A DNA stretch of 64,000 nt, taken from the NCBI GenBank assembly GCA_026027325.1, contig JAMSLZ010000007.1, positions 2,294,001-2,358,000 of the forward strand, given 5' to 3'. The notes under the pieces are model-generated. The model was given only the letters and a program-made list of their open reading frames with translations, ran no database searches and was not told where the DNA came from. Shown piece after piece: positions 1 to 8,680 of the stretch. Position 1 is the first letter of the stretch, and every line of letters starts with the position of its first letter. The position numbers and the translations under genes were made by a program. Source of the DNA: Actinomucor elegans (taxonomy: Eukaryota > Mucoromycota > Mucoromycetes > Mucorales > Mucoraceae).

Positions 1-1
1 A

Positions 2-874
2 CCTTCTTCTTCGTCTAGTACAAGAGAAAAGAAAGGGTTGTTCTGTTCTTTCCACCGATCGACTACGCATAGCACGGACTCTTGTCGCGCTGCTAAACTG
101 GGAGGTGTACCCAAGCCTGGTCCTGGTGACTGCCGTCGTTGTGGCGCTAAGAATTGGAACCCGTCACATCGCTGTGATTCATCTGCTGCAGTGAATGGTG
201 TTGGTAAATCTGCCAGTAATCTGGTAATGAGAGCTATGTCCACGTCGCCCGAACGTTTTTCCTCTTCTGCCTCTCGCACCACTACTACTACTTCTTCTGC
301 TGCTCCTCGTGCTCCGGTTTCCACTACCGTCGAGACTAATACTTCTGTTGCTTCTTCTGCTGGATCAACCAATGCTTCTTCTTCTTCTGCTGTGGCTGTT
401 GCCACACAACGCATCAACGATATGGATATTTCAGATGAAGAATCGCTTCTGGTCGCCGCGCAGGCACAAGCTTGTAAGTATCACAAAAGATTTTCATTGC
501 CACCAAGACAGATTTCTAATTCTCTCTTTGTACCGGCTATTATAGAGAATATTACTACCTACAGTTTGATCGATTCGGGTTCGAGCTTTTCTATGGTTAC
601 GCCAGAGTTTTTTAACTCACTTGTTCCACCTATTCCTTTGGTGAAGCAAGAAGGCACAATCCAGCTTGGCCACGTCAATAATGCGATCAGTAGAATAGGG
701 TCTTGCACTCTAAAAGTATTCTATAATAAAAAATCTTTTTACCATACTTTTGAAGTTTTTCCTTTCTTTACTCATGAAGATGTTCCTATTTGCTTTGGTC
801 TTGACATCTTACCTCAATTGAACATTGGTATCACTGGTCTTGTTAGTTCACACTTTGAACAAATTGGCCATTGA
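2..874 (+). CDS. G1 Ty3/gypsy Gag C-terminal part plus aspartic protease, partial
   Basis: The frame is open to the left window edge, so this is the 3' part of a gag-protease region. Near the start is a Cys-His cluster (CRRCGAKNWNPSHRC, spacing C-X2-C-X8-H-X-C), which differs from the retroviral CX2CX4HX4C knuckle but resembles the nucleocapsid cluster of some Ty3/gypsy Gag proteins. A Ser/Thr/Ala-rich linker follows. The retropepsin core comes next: the catalytic motif SLIDSGSSFSMV, after a hydrophobic strand (FVPAIIENITTY), and the late motif CFGLDILPQLN. Retropepsins act as dimers and mature Gag-Pol. The frame ends in TGA at 872-874, and the same frame continues directly into pol, so the protein may be made with pol by readthrough or the stop may be a decay mutation. 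An N-terminal capsid domain would lie outside the window. Confidence 0.82.
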   Translation, partial: PSSSSSTREKKGLFCSFHRSTTHSTDSCRAAKLGGVPKPGPGDCRRCGAKNWNPSHRCDSSAAVNGVGKSASNLVMRAMSTSPERFSSSASRTTTTTSSAAPRAPVSTTVETNTSVASSAGSTNASSSSAVAVATQRINDMDISDEESLLVAAQAQACKYHKRFSLPPRQISNSLFVPAIIENITTYSLIDSGSSFSMVTPEFFNSLVPPIPLVKQEGTIQLGHVNNAISRIGSCTLKVFYNKKSFYHTFEVFPFFTHEDVPICFGLDILPQLNIGITGLVSSHFEQIGH

Positions 875-3800
875 CTCCCAGACCCAATTGATCCTGATCA
901 GGTCAAACCAAATGATAATCCATACGGAACGATTACTGAGCGAAAGCCTTTGCTTGATAAAATAAACAAGTTATTACAGGCCAATTCTTCTATTGATATG
1001 AAAAATACATACTGCAATTTACCAGGTGCTATTATTCATCTCAAAACGAAGCCTGGAAGTGTTGCTTATAGAAAACAATACGCATTGCCTGAAGCCTATC
1101 GTTCTGCGGTCCTTGACCAAATAGAAACATGGTTACAGGAAGGTGTCATTGAAAGAGCTCCTTCTCATACATCGTGGAATAGTCCCATCCTTTGCGTCAA
1201 AAAGAAGGACTCATTCGGTAATTACACGTATGCTAAACCTAGAGTGGTTTGTGATGTTCGTCTAGTTAACCAATTGCTGATTGTAAATGATAGACAACAA
1301 CTACCTCTCATCTCAGAAATACATCAACGTATTGGCTCTGCTCCAATCCACACTATATTGGACATTCATGCTTGCTTTACAAGTTTTAAAGTTGCTGATG
1401 AAGATCGCGAGAAACTGTCCTTTACTTGTCCCTATACCAATCGGCAGATGCGCTTTATCAAAGCGTGCTATGGCATAAGTTTCGTTGGATCGGTCGTCCA
1501 ACGCAATCTGACAACACTCTTTGAAGATCTTCCTTACGTCAACGTGTATGTAGATGACATCGTTGTTTCTACATTTCCTCCGCTATCATATCATGCAGAT
1601 TGCGTTGCTGAAGTGATCAAACGTCTTACTAGTGCTAATCTCGTACTGAATCCTGATAAGATCGTATTCGCTCAACAGAGCATACACATATTGGGATGGT
1701 CGTTGATAAAAGGTAAACTGATCCCTGATCCTCGCAAAGTAGCAAGCTTAGAAAGCTGGCCTAAAATGACTACTGGACGTCATATCCAACAGTTTCTCGG
1801 GTTTATGAACTTCTTCCGTTCATCCATTCCTTTCTTTGCTAAACTCGCTGCTGATTTAGATGACCTACGTAACGTAAAAGATATTACTAAAGTCTGGTCA
1901 AACAAACACGAACAAGCTTTTGCAGCTCTTAAATACGCTCTGGCCAATGCTCCTGTTATCTCGCCTCCAGTTATCGGTCAACGATTTCATGTTGCAACAG
2001 ATGCAAGTGTGTCTGGTATTGGTGCTATGCTGTATCAAATTATCGATAATGAAGTTAAGTTTGTTGCCTTGGCTTCTCGAAAGCTTAGTGTTTCCGAACG
2101 CAACTATAGCACTACCAAACGTGAATTGTTAGCTGTCGTTTATGCATTTGCGAAATTCCACAAGTGGCTGTATCTTATTCCCTTTACGTTGCATACTGAT
2201 CATAAAAGTCTCATTTACTTGCAGACTCAAGAAGTACCTAATGCTTTAATGGCTGGTTGGTATGAGGGTATTTTTGGCTATACGTTCAATACAGTTCACC
2301 TGCCTGGATTCAAAAATCTTATTCCTGACGCTCTCTCACGCCTTTATACGGACGAGGATCAACCGATTAATGTTCTGGAGGGGGGTAGTTGTCTCGATAT
2401 AGTCGCGCTTGGTGATGTTGGTAGCATTTCAAACAAAAAGAAAAGCTTGAAAGATAGTGAAAAGGGATCTATGGCTAAAAGCAAAAAGCAATTTGCTCAA
2501 CAGTCACGCCCTAGTATTTATAAAAATAATACTTCTCTCTTAGCTTCTTCTTCAACAGTACCAATATTACTTACTGATCAGAGTAATGATACTTGCGCTA
2601 CTATATCTCCACAACAAACTTCTAATGACGATGAAGACCTGATTCTTCGAACATTAAAGTTTGCTGATTATATTACACCACCTAAAAATGAACGTGATAA
2701 TCTCGTATTTAAAGCACACCTTTTAGGACATTATGGTTTACAAAGCATCGAGAACCAATTACACCATGATGGTATTCACTGGACAAACATGCGAAAAGAT
2801 ATTCAACGAATCTTGGGCGAATGTACTGAATGCAATAGGTTCAACATATCCAAAGTTGGTTATCACCCACCAAAATCTGTATTGCCTGATCAACCACTTG
2901 ATCATTGGTGTATGGATTTAGGTACTTTTGATGTCACCTCTTCCCGCGGCAATAACTTTATGCTAGTCATGGTAGACTATTATTCAAGGTTTTCTGTTCT
3001 TAGAGCATTACCTGATAAACATAGTACGACTATCGCTGCCGAACTTTTATCTATATTCTCGTTATTTGGCTTTCCAAAGATCTTGAATTCGGATAATGGT
3101 GCAGAGTTCACAGCTGATATTGTAGCAAAAATGATTGAGATGAGTGGCATTGATCGAAGACTTTCATTACCATACTCTCCTACGGGTAACTCGGTAAACG
3201 AAGCATATGTCGGTTTGGCAAAACGTACAATTGTTAAGGAATTACGCGGTAAAGGCGCTGACTGGGATTATTATTTGAATTATTGTCAATACGCTATGAA
3301 TTGTAAATACGCACGGTTACATAAGTCTCGTCCTTATACAGTGTTATTCAATAGACAACCAAATGGCTTTGAAGACTACTCAAATACTAAACCTGTATTG
3401 CAACTAGAAGAAACTGACACGAAAATGATTGATGAAAAATTCAAATTTGTCAATGAAGTCGTTATACCAGCATTGTCTAAACGCATAAGAGATACGCAAG
3501 AACGTGATCACGACAGATTCGTAAAAACGCATAGGATTGTAACTAAGCAGTTCCCTGTTGGAAGTAAAGTTATGATTAAGAATGTAACACGATTAAGCAA
3601 ATTAGATGCGCGTAATCTCGGTCCATTTTATATACATGGAATCACAAAGAACGGTAGCTATATCTTGAAAGATAAAGCGGGTACTCTCTTATCTAGAGAT
3701 GTACCTACATCGCATATTATATTCATCTCCTCAGATAATATATCTACTGAAGAATATCAAAAGCTTAAAGAAGATCACTTTGAAATACAAGCAGTCATTG

Positions 3801-4036
3801 ATCATTCTGGTTCACCTGGTAATTATTTATACAGAGTCAAATGGAAAGGATATCCAAACGATGAAGATGATACATGGGAACCTCCATCACACTTCGATTC
3901 AAAGAAACCAATTGAAATATATTGGGGACGTCGCAATGCTGATCATAAGCAATCCTCTTCCAAGAAACGTAAGGCTCCTATGACAGTCAATACACGTAAG
4001 ATAGCTACTCGAAACAAACGCAGTAGAAACCAATAA
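875..4036 (+). CDS. G1 Ty3/gypsy Pol: RT, RNase H, integrase, chromodomain
   Basis: This frame is continuous with the upstream protease frame across one TGA. No ATG marks its start, so it is listed from the codon after that stop. Counting from position 950, the reverse transcriptase has the YVDD box near residue 203. RNase H follows (HVATDASVSGIGAML near 347, TDHKSL). The integrase HHCC zinc finger is at about 592-629 and the D,D-35-E core is in WCMDLG, LNSDNGAEF and NSVNEAYVG (about 653-750). A chromodomain (YRVKWKGYPNDEDDTWEP) lies at about 943-985, and the tail is basic. The order RT-RH-IN defines Ty3/gypsy, and the chromodomain marks the chromovirus type, which is known to guide integration to modified chromatin. 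Apart from the TGA the frame is intact for about 1050 codons, which suggests a young insertion. Confidence 0.92.
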   Translation, partial: LPDPIDPDQVKPNDNPYGTITERKPLLDKINKLLQANSSIDMKNTYCNLPGAIIHLKTKPGSVAYRKQYALPEAYRSAVLDQIETWLQEGVIERAPSHTSWNSPILCVKKKDSFGNYTYAKPRVVCDVRLVNQLLIVNDRQQLPLISEIHQRIGSAPIHTILDIHACFTSFKVADEDREKLSFTCPYTNRQMRFIKACYGISFVGSVVQRNLTTLFEDLPYVNVYVDDIVVSTFPPLSYHADCVAEVIKRLTSANLVLNPDKIVFAQQSIHILGWSLIKGKLIPDPRKVASLESWPKMTTGRHIQQFLGFMNFFRSSIPFFAKLAADLDDLRNVKDITKVWSNKHEQAFAALKYALANAPVISPPVIGQRFHVATDASVSGIGAMLYQIIDNEVKFVALASRKLSVSERNYSTTKRELLAVVYAFAKFHKWLYLIPFTLHTDHKSLIYLQTQEVPNALMAGWYEGIFGYTFNTVHLPGFKNLIPDALSRLYTDEDQPINVLEGGSCLDIVALGDVGSISNKKKSLKDSEKGSMAKSKKQFAQQSRPSIYKNNTSLLASSSTVPILLTDQSNDTCATISPQQTSNDDEDLILRTLKFADYITPPKNERDNLVFKAHLLGHYGLQSIENQLHHDGIHWTNMRKDIQRILGECTECNRFNISKVGYHPPKSVLPDQPLDHWCMDLGTFDVTSSRGNNFMLVMVDYYSRFSVLRALPDKHSTTIAAELLSIFSLFGFPKILNSDNGAEFTADIVAKMIEMSGIDRRLSLPYSPTGNSVNEAYVGLAKRTIVKELRGKGADWDYYLNYCQYAMNCKYARLHKSRPYTVLFNRQPNGFEDYSNTKPVLQLEETDTKMIDEKFKFVNEVVIPALSKRIRDTQERDHDRFVKTHRIVTKQFPVGSKVMIKNVTRLSKLDARNLGPFYIHGITKNGSYILKDKAGTLLSRDVPTSHIIFISSDNISTEEYQKLKEDHFEIQAVIDHSGSPGNYLYRVKWKGYPNDEDDTWEPPSHFDSKKPIEIYWGRRNADHKQSSSKKRKAPMTVNTRKIATRNKRSRNQ

Positions 4037-4256
4037 TAGATCATAGACTTTTTATACAGTCTTGTTTGTTATTCTTCTTTTCCTTCACTTTTATCCTACG
4101 GGTTTTTTACATAAGGTTTTTATCGAGGAATAACTACGATCAGTTCATTACAAGGCGAAAGGACACGCACCGAAGTATGTAACTTCCTATTAACTTGTGC
4201 ACATTATAGACTACACCTAGTAACAATGCAAACACTCTTAGTATAAGCAACTGTCT

Positions 4257-4268
4257 AGAAGGGGGCAA
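4257..4268 (+). other. G1 polypurine tract
   Basis: The purine-rich run AGAAGGGGGCAA immediately precedes the TGTTG start of the 3' LTR, where plus-strand DNA synthesis is primed in LTR retrotransposons. The 220 bp between the pol stop and this tract show no gene. Confidence 0.7.
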
Positions 4269-4632
4269 TGTTGTAAACATGACTTGTTCAGTGTCCGTCA
4301 CCAATCAGGTCAATGTTCGACAATGCTTATACTCAGCTTGTGCTTTGACAGCTTTGTAACGTCGGTTAAGAGATATATATGGAAATCAATGCTTAGTGCA
4401 ACTAACCTTCATAAACTATCTATCACCGAATATAAAGTCGTACTAGAATGGATTACTATAAATCCTTGTTAACTCCATGAGCGCAGTCTTTGACTAACTC
4501 AATCGTCTATAATATCAAGTTAAATCCGAACTTCAATTTTGTATAAATAGCTCATCATTTTAATGCTTTAATAAATCAATTCGTTTTATCAGTCTGGTTA
4601 TTTTTACAGTCTTTATTATATTCGATATAACA
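4269..4632 (+). repeat. G1 3' LTR (family R0)
   Basis: This 364 bp block starts TGTTGTAAAC after a polypurine tract and ends GATATAACA, so its ends form the short inverted repeat TGTTGTA/TATAACA typical of LTRs. A TATA-like TATAAATA at about 4542 is followed by AATAAA at 4570, the order expected for U3 promoter and R polyadenylation signal. Its right edge cuts into G2 integrase sequence, so G1 inserted into G2. The target duplication cannot be checked because the 5' LTR lies outside the window. Confidence 0.8.
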
Positions 4633-4642
4633 TTCTGTATCA

Positions 4643-5040
4643 TTACTCTTTTCCTTCAATTTCTTGAATCTGATAAATGTTGTAATCTAAATTTCTCTTC
4701 AACACCACATATGGACCCATCCAATTGAACTCTAAACCTTTCTTTGATTCATTTCTAAGCATTACATAATCGCCAATCGCAAAAGTTTGAGCCTTGTTGT
4801 TCTTAACAGCAGCATCCCAACGTTCTTTATCCTTCTTGGCTTGTAGGATCATTTGTTCTTTGGCTTCAAATCTTTTCTCACGAAGATCACGAATCCGAGC
4901 CAGGACATCTTCAGTAACTAACTCTGGATCTTCTTCAGTCAACGGATCCATATAGGGACGACGAGAATCACCAGGAAGAACCGGCTCTTGACCATAAACC
5001 AAATAGAAGGGGCTATACCCCGTAGTAGCATGTTTCCTTA
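4643..5040 (-). pseudogene. G2 integrase C-terminal fragment
   Basis: The frame encodes the end of an integrase core and its C-terminal region, beginning with RKHATTGYSPFYLVYGQEP and continuing through a charged helix to GLEFNWMGPYVVLK, the GPY-type module of Ty3/gypsy integrases. The same residues in the same order occur in G5 at about 57894-58290. A 302 bp solo LTR at 5041-5342 splits this piece from its upstream part inside the codons for FSCRIR-KHATTGY. The left end stops at the G1 LTR. Confidence 0.85.
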
Positions 5041-5342
5041 TGTGGTGAAATAGCCACATAATTGAAGTACAGACAGACTAGAGGCCTGTGCGCCCTAGCT
5101 GTAGCACATACATACTAAAGCATCATTGATTACCTTATACAGCGATACAGTCCTTAAACAGAGATACGTCCTTCTTATACTTCTTATATGAACACAAGTA
5201 AATAACCTTCAGTCACAATTCAACGAGTATAAATACAAGCTAGAAAAACTAGTTAGAAAGAATTAATCACATTTAAGTTGAATAAACTATAACCAAGTTA
5301 TAATCGACTTACTATCTGCTTTTATATTTTAATTTTACCGCA
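5041..5342 (+). repeat. Solo LTR, family R4, copy 1
   Basis: This 302 bp unit begins TGTGGTGAAATAGCC and ends TTTTACCGCA, with TG...CA ends. It is bracketed by the 5 bp direct repeat CCTTA (5036-5040 and 5343-5347), the size made by Ty3/gypsy integrases. Removing it with one repeat restores the G2 integrase reading frame. TATAAATA at about 5228 and AATAAA near 5280 fix the orientation. Copies 2 and 3 lie at 5579 and 8681. Confidence 0.92.
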
Positions 5343-5578
5343 CCTTATACGACATGAAAACAGTGATGAATCCACATATTCATCCCAAGAATGAACACGA
5401 CCTTTCACATATTTTATCAACATATGTTTAAATGTCTGATTTAATCTTTCACACTTAGAATTGGATCTTGGATGAAAAGCTGACGTAAACATATGTTTGG
5501 ACCTGATCTTGCGCATATACTGTTTCAATATCTTGCTGAGCAGATTGGCTCCACGATCACTCACAATTTCCACAGGGC
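5343..5578 (-). pseudogene. G2 integrase core fragment
   Basis: The minus strand encodes the middle of an integrase catalytic core: EIVSDRGANLL carries the second catalytic Asp and HPRSNSKCERLNQTF the catalytic Glu. It is nearly the same as the G5 segment at 57665-57893. Upstream it ends abruptly at an R4 LTR (5579), and downstream it is cut by another R4 LTR in the opposite orientation. Confidence 0.85.
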
Positions 5579-5880
5579 TGCGGTAAAATTAAAATATAAA
5601 AGCAGGTAGTAAGTCGATTATAACTTGGTTATAGTTTATTCAACTTAAATGTGATTTTTTATTTCTAACTAGTTTTTCTAGCTTGTATTTATACTCGTTG
5701 AATTGTGACTGAAGGTTATTTACTTGTGTTTATATAAGAAGTATAAGAAGGACGTATCTCTGTTTAAGGACTGTATCGCTGTATAAGGTAATCAATGATG
5801 CTTTAGTATGTATGTGCTACAGCTAGGGCGCACAGGCCTCTAGTCTGTCTGTACTTCAATTATGTGGCTATTTCACCACA
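5579..5880 (-). repeat. LTR, family R4, copy 2
   Basis: This is the reverse complement of the 5041-5342 LTR, with few differences. The flanks are AGGGC on the left and CAGTG on the right, so there is no target duplication. The copy therefore probably marks a recombination or deletion endpoint rather than a clean solo LTR. With copy 1 it forms a 302 bp inverted repeat around 236 bp of integrase sequence. Confidence 0.88.
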
Positions 5881-5885
5881 CAGTG

Positions 5886-5922
5886 TATTCTCTTATTAAT
5901 ATAATCATGAGCGTTTACAACA
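5886..5922. repeat. Fragment of LTR family R3
   Basis: These 37 bp match one end of the solo LTR at 12998-13505 (shared text TATTCTCTTATTAATATAAT, then the terminal GCGTTTACAACA). The rest of the R3 LTR is missing where the R4 LTR begins. It separates G2 gag from the R4 copy. Confidence 0.75.
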
Positions 5923-6537
5923 AACAGCATTCAAACGATTGCCCTCATAAGTATGTGCCGCCCGAATGGCGTCAGACAACACTGGCTCCTCCATAAAGAT
6001 GCTATCTTTGATGTATATACGAGCATTAGGGTCTTTCAAACCCGCCAAAAACTTGTCAACCGCTTCTTCATCAGTCATCTTTGGAATGCTGAGTTTAATA
6101 GTCATAAACTCTTGCACATATTGTGCGATAGTAGATGATTGTCGAAGGTTGCGTATCTTGTCTCTTGCAACCGAGATCGAGTTCTCTGGCTTGAAGTATG
6201 CTCGTAACTCCGTTTTAAAATGTAGCCAATCTTCAGGAGCATTATTCAATAAACGTAAATTATGATACCAGACCTTAGCCGCACCCGATAATAAGGTCAC
6301 ACCTAATTTAGCTGTCTTTGTAGATGTAAACTCCTTGAGTGCTGAATAATCATCAATGGACTGGATCCATGATTCAATGATATGGGGACCCCTGGATCCA
6401 TCATACTTTCTAGGTTTTTCAATAAACTCGAGTTCATCATCTTTGTTTGATTTAGAAAGGATAACTTCTTTCAATATTTCAGCGATCTTCAAAATATCAC
6501 TATTATCTGTCGTTGAGACCCCTTCTTGTGTAGACAT
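5923..6537 (-). pseudogene. G2 Gag (capsid) fragment
   Basis: The ATG at 6537 opens a frame of about 205 codons with the features of a Ty3/gypsy Gag capsid region (Retrotrans_gag type): KYDGSRGPHIIESWIQSIDDY, GAAKVWYHNL, WLHFKTELRAYF and a helix ending QYVQEFMTIKLSIP, then DKFLAGLKDPNARIYI. Gag would build the particle that packages element RNA. The frame is cut at NRLNAV by an R3 LTR fragment, so no zinc knuckle is present. There is no in-frame stop within the retained part. Confidence 0.85.
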
Positions 6538-6701
6538 GTTGTTAATAATATTTGTTCCAAAAAACTTCGTTGCAAATTTGCGAGCTACTGTTTTCCAATG
6601 TTCTTCTCTTTGTATAGTTGATTTTAATCTTTCTTCTTCAGTAAACTGACCAGTTGATGTCTTTCTTAATTTGCTGTTATAATATAATCAATGTCGTCTT
6701 G

Positions 6702-6985
6702 GGAGGTCATACAGATACTCGCAATTGTTGTACAATTACTCGTACAGGTTCTGGGTTTTAGTGGATGACCTTAGGTATTTACTCATGGGCATATTTTTGG
6801 CTGCTGTGATGTTCTCTGGATATGTGTACCCATTTAAATGGCTATTTCCAATTTTTAAAACGGCTAGAAATATTTGGAATGCCGGAGACATATTGTATAA
6901 CCACATTCTATTGCACCCGGTCATCCACTAACCCAGAACCTGTACGAGTAATTGTACAACAATTGCGAGTATCTGTATGACCTCC
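6702..6985. mobile_element. MITE-a, copy 1
   Basis: This is a 284 bp non-autonomous element with terminal inverted repeats of about 65 bp (outermost bases GGAGGTCATACAGATACTCG; arms end at GTGGATGACC/GGTCATCCAC). It is flanked by the 3 bp repeat TTG (6699-6701, 6986-6988). It lies in the leader of G2. A nearly identical copy with repeat TAT is at 54742-55023. A 3 bp target duplication fits the PIF/Harbinger group, but no transposase is present to prove it. The internal ORFs on both strands are unlikely to be genes. Confidence 0.9.
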
Positions 6986-7132
6986 TTGATATTTGAGTAG
7001 CTTTACGGTCCTTTCTTCTATTTCAAATTGGTTCTTTAATTTCTTGAGTTCTTCACTTCAGATAAGTATTCCATTCACTCAATAATATATATATATATAA
7101 ATATATTTTAACTATATAATAAACGATCAATT

Positions 7133-7148
7133 GGTTCTGATGCTACCA
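7133..7148 (-). other. G2 primer-binding site
   Basis: On the minus strand TGGTAGCATCAGAACC starts 2 bp after the LTR end, the position where a tRNA 3' end (ending ...GCTACCA) would prime reverse transcription. Confidence 0.6.
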
Positions 7149-7150
7149 AA

Positions 7151-7304
7151 TGTCGTGTGCCGAGATATATGTTTTATAGTCGATTCCAATAAACGTGTAC
7201 AATAGATTATATATGAGATAAAAGATACTCTTTATTATTCTAAGATGCAATTGATATTTATACTAATTAAAAAGGTTACACATCAAGACCGTGTGCACCT
7301 GACA
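7151..7304 (-). repeat. G2 5' LTR (family R5)
   Basis: On the minus strand this short LTR (154 bp) runs from TGTCAGGTGCACACGG to CTCGGCACACGACA. It matches the G5 LTR at 58432-58615 at both ends. Its outer edge is repeated once (CCTGACA twice at 7298-7311), so the true end could be 8 bp further. It lies about 34 bp past the 3' end of tRNA-Leu. Confidence 0.78.
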
Positions 7305-7326
7305 CCTGACACAAAAGCAATTTTTC

Positions 7327-7332
7327 AAAAAA
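7327..7332 (-). terminator. RNA polymerase III terminator of tRNA-Leu
   Basis: A run of six T on the minus strand lies 7 bp after the tRNA 3' end, as expected for Pol III termination. Confidence 0.6.
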
Positions 7333-7338
7333 TAAAAC

Positions 7339-7421
7339 TGAAAAGAGTGGGATTTGAACCCACGCCTCCGAAGAGATCACGACCTTAACGTGACGCCTTA
7401 GACCAACTCGGCCATCTTTCC
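7339..7421 (-). tRNA. tRNA-Leu (anticodon AAG)
   Basis: The minus strand folds as a type II tRNA. The acceptor stem is GGAAAGA/TCTTTTC. The D arm has GCC/GGC around GAGTTGGTCTAA. The anticodon stem TCACG/CGTGA carries loop TTAAGGT, giving anticodon AAG (Leu, codon CUU). A long variable arm follows, and the T arm is GTGGG-TTCAAAT-CCCAC. No intron is present and CCA is not encoded, as in nuclear genes. An R1 LTR edge lies 9 bp upstream and a G2 LTR edge about 34 bp downstream. Confidence 0.95.
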
Positions 7422-7430
7422 ATATATTTT

Positions 7431-7691
7431 TGTCAGTTCTGTATCTTGTAATGGATGTCTGTAGAATCAGTTCTCTTCTGTGACTATTCTACACGTGATC
7501 AAGAAGTATATTAAAGAAGTATTATAAAAGATACAATATAAGTATTTTTAAGATACAAACTGAAGATAAGCTTTATTCAATGAAATTATAATGGTATTTA
7601 TATTATTCTAAGACGGATGGATAATTATATATGGATATGCGCTTTGGATATTTATAAAGGAATATTTCTATAGTAGTATGATTTTCTAACA
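7431..7691 (-). repeat. LTR of family R1 (3' LTR of a G3-type element), copy 1
   Basis: On the minus strand this 261 bp LTR runs from TGTTAGAAAATCATAC to CAGAACTGACA. TTTATAAATA lies near its start. It follows a fragment of the G3-type pol C-terminus, so it is a 3' LTR. The same LTR ends the G3 element at 59166-61074. Its outer edge is 9 bp from the tRNA-Leu 5' end. Confidence 0.9.
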
Positions 7692-7715
7692 ACCATCTTG
7701 GCAGCGGGCTTGAGT

Positions 7716-7864
7716 TCATATAAGGTAAGTCAAGTGTACCTTAGTCTTCTTGCGAGTTGTATTGGTATTGGGCTTGAACTTCCTTTTTCGTTTTGCTTCC
7801 TTCTTTAATCTCAGCTCGACTTCTATTGGTACTTCTTCCATTGTGGAGTCTATGGGCTCGACAT
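7716..7864 (-). pseudogene. G3-type Pol C-terminal tail fragment
   Basis: The last 49 codons match the end of the large pol gene at 61099 almost residue for residue (VEPIDSTMEE, VELRLKKEA, then a lysine-rich end KFKPNTNTTRKKTKVHL). This tail lies beyond the integrase and is a charged extension of unknown function. Upstream of about 7865 the homology stops, so everything else of the element is gone. Confidence 0.85.
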
Positions 7865-8680
7865 TTTTGAAACGTGGTGTAGTAGTGATATCGGCTAGTG
7901 AAAATAGCTTCTTCTTCTTCCACTGCAAATTTTATCTGATTTTACAGTACTTTTACAGGTTGTAGAACTAGGAGTTCTACAGTTGTAGAATTAGTAGTTC
8001 TACAGGTTTTATTTTTTTCGTTGAAATATTGGCTATTTTAATTAATAAATGGATAGTAGCCTTTTTTTTAATATAGAATACTTTTTTTTTCGTTCAGTAT
8101 GCTATAATGGTTGTCGAGATATCAACAATACCATAATTGATTATGTAAGGAAATTAATAACGTCTTGCGTAAATCACCGCTTTAATTCTCAGTGCCACTT
8201 AGCCCTTAAAACTTGTATATTTAAGAGGGGTTCAAAATATTTTTATTCTTTTTGATTCGCTGTGTAGGATTAGTACTCTGAATGAAGAGCTATACATAAC
8301 GCAATTTGATACCACTTAGTTAATGAAAAAATATATACATTGGTTACTTTTGATTTAAATAAATGCTTCAATATATATACTGTTATTTATTTTGAATATA
8401 ATTTTAACTGGAGCCAATTGCGACATTTGAATGAAATTAAGAGAGATTTAGAAATCATTAGACCTTATTTCACATTTAGTGTATGCAATCTACTGTCTTC
8501 CGTAAAAGTATAAAACACTAGTTATTATTGACATAAATAACGTTTTATTAAGCTCCACAGTTCATTTCAAACATACTGTTATATCCGGTGCTAAAGACGA
8601 AGGATATAATTTAAAATACAATAATAAAAGAATAGACAGTAAATGGAATCAGCTATCCTGATAGTAAAAGTTATTCTAAT
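7865..8680. other. AT-rich stretch without a supported gene
   Basis: I see no element or gene here. Two adjacent short palindromes lie at 7961-7981 and 7984-8004 (each pairs TGTAGAA with TTCTACA). A 68-codon plus-strand ORF at 8049-8255 has no recognisable motif and is not called. Homopolymer T runs are common. Confidence 0.5.

Larger units (their letters stand above)
4633..7304 (-). mobile_element. G2, degenerate Ty3/gypsy element with nested insertions
   Basis: Reading the minus strand, the element has a 5' LTR (7304-7151), a primer-binding site, a leader holding MITE-a, gag (6537-5923), then debris of LTR families R3 and R4, an integrase core fragment (5578-5343), a solo LTR and the integrase C-terminus (5040-4643). 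Protease, RT and RNase H are missing. Its integrase and LTR match G5 near 57-58.6 kb, which defines the family. G1 cuts off its 3' end. Confidence 0.8.

Noticed and set aside
4269..4632. Treating the G1 LTR and R3 as one family because both can begin TGTTGTAAAC
   Set aside because: Similarity ends after the first ten or so bases, and the lengths (364 and 508 bp) and interiors differ.
6725..6931. ORFs on both strands inside MITE-a, also present in copy 2
   Set aside because: They are conserved only because the DNA copies are nearly identical. The two strands overlap fully, there are no protein motifs, and the element is a typical non-coding MITE.
8049..8255. 68-residue ORF in the AT-rich stretch
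   Set aside because: No motif, no second copy and no regulatory context; length is within chance for this composition.
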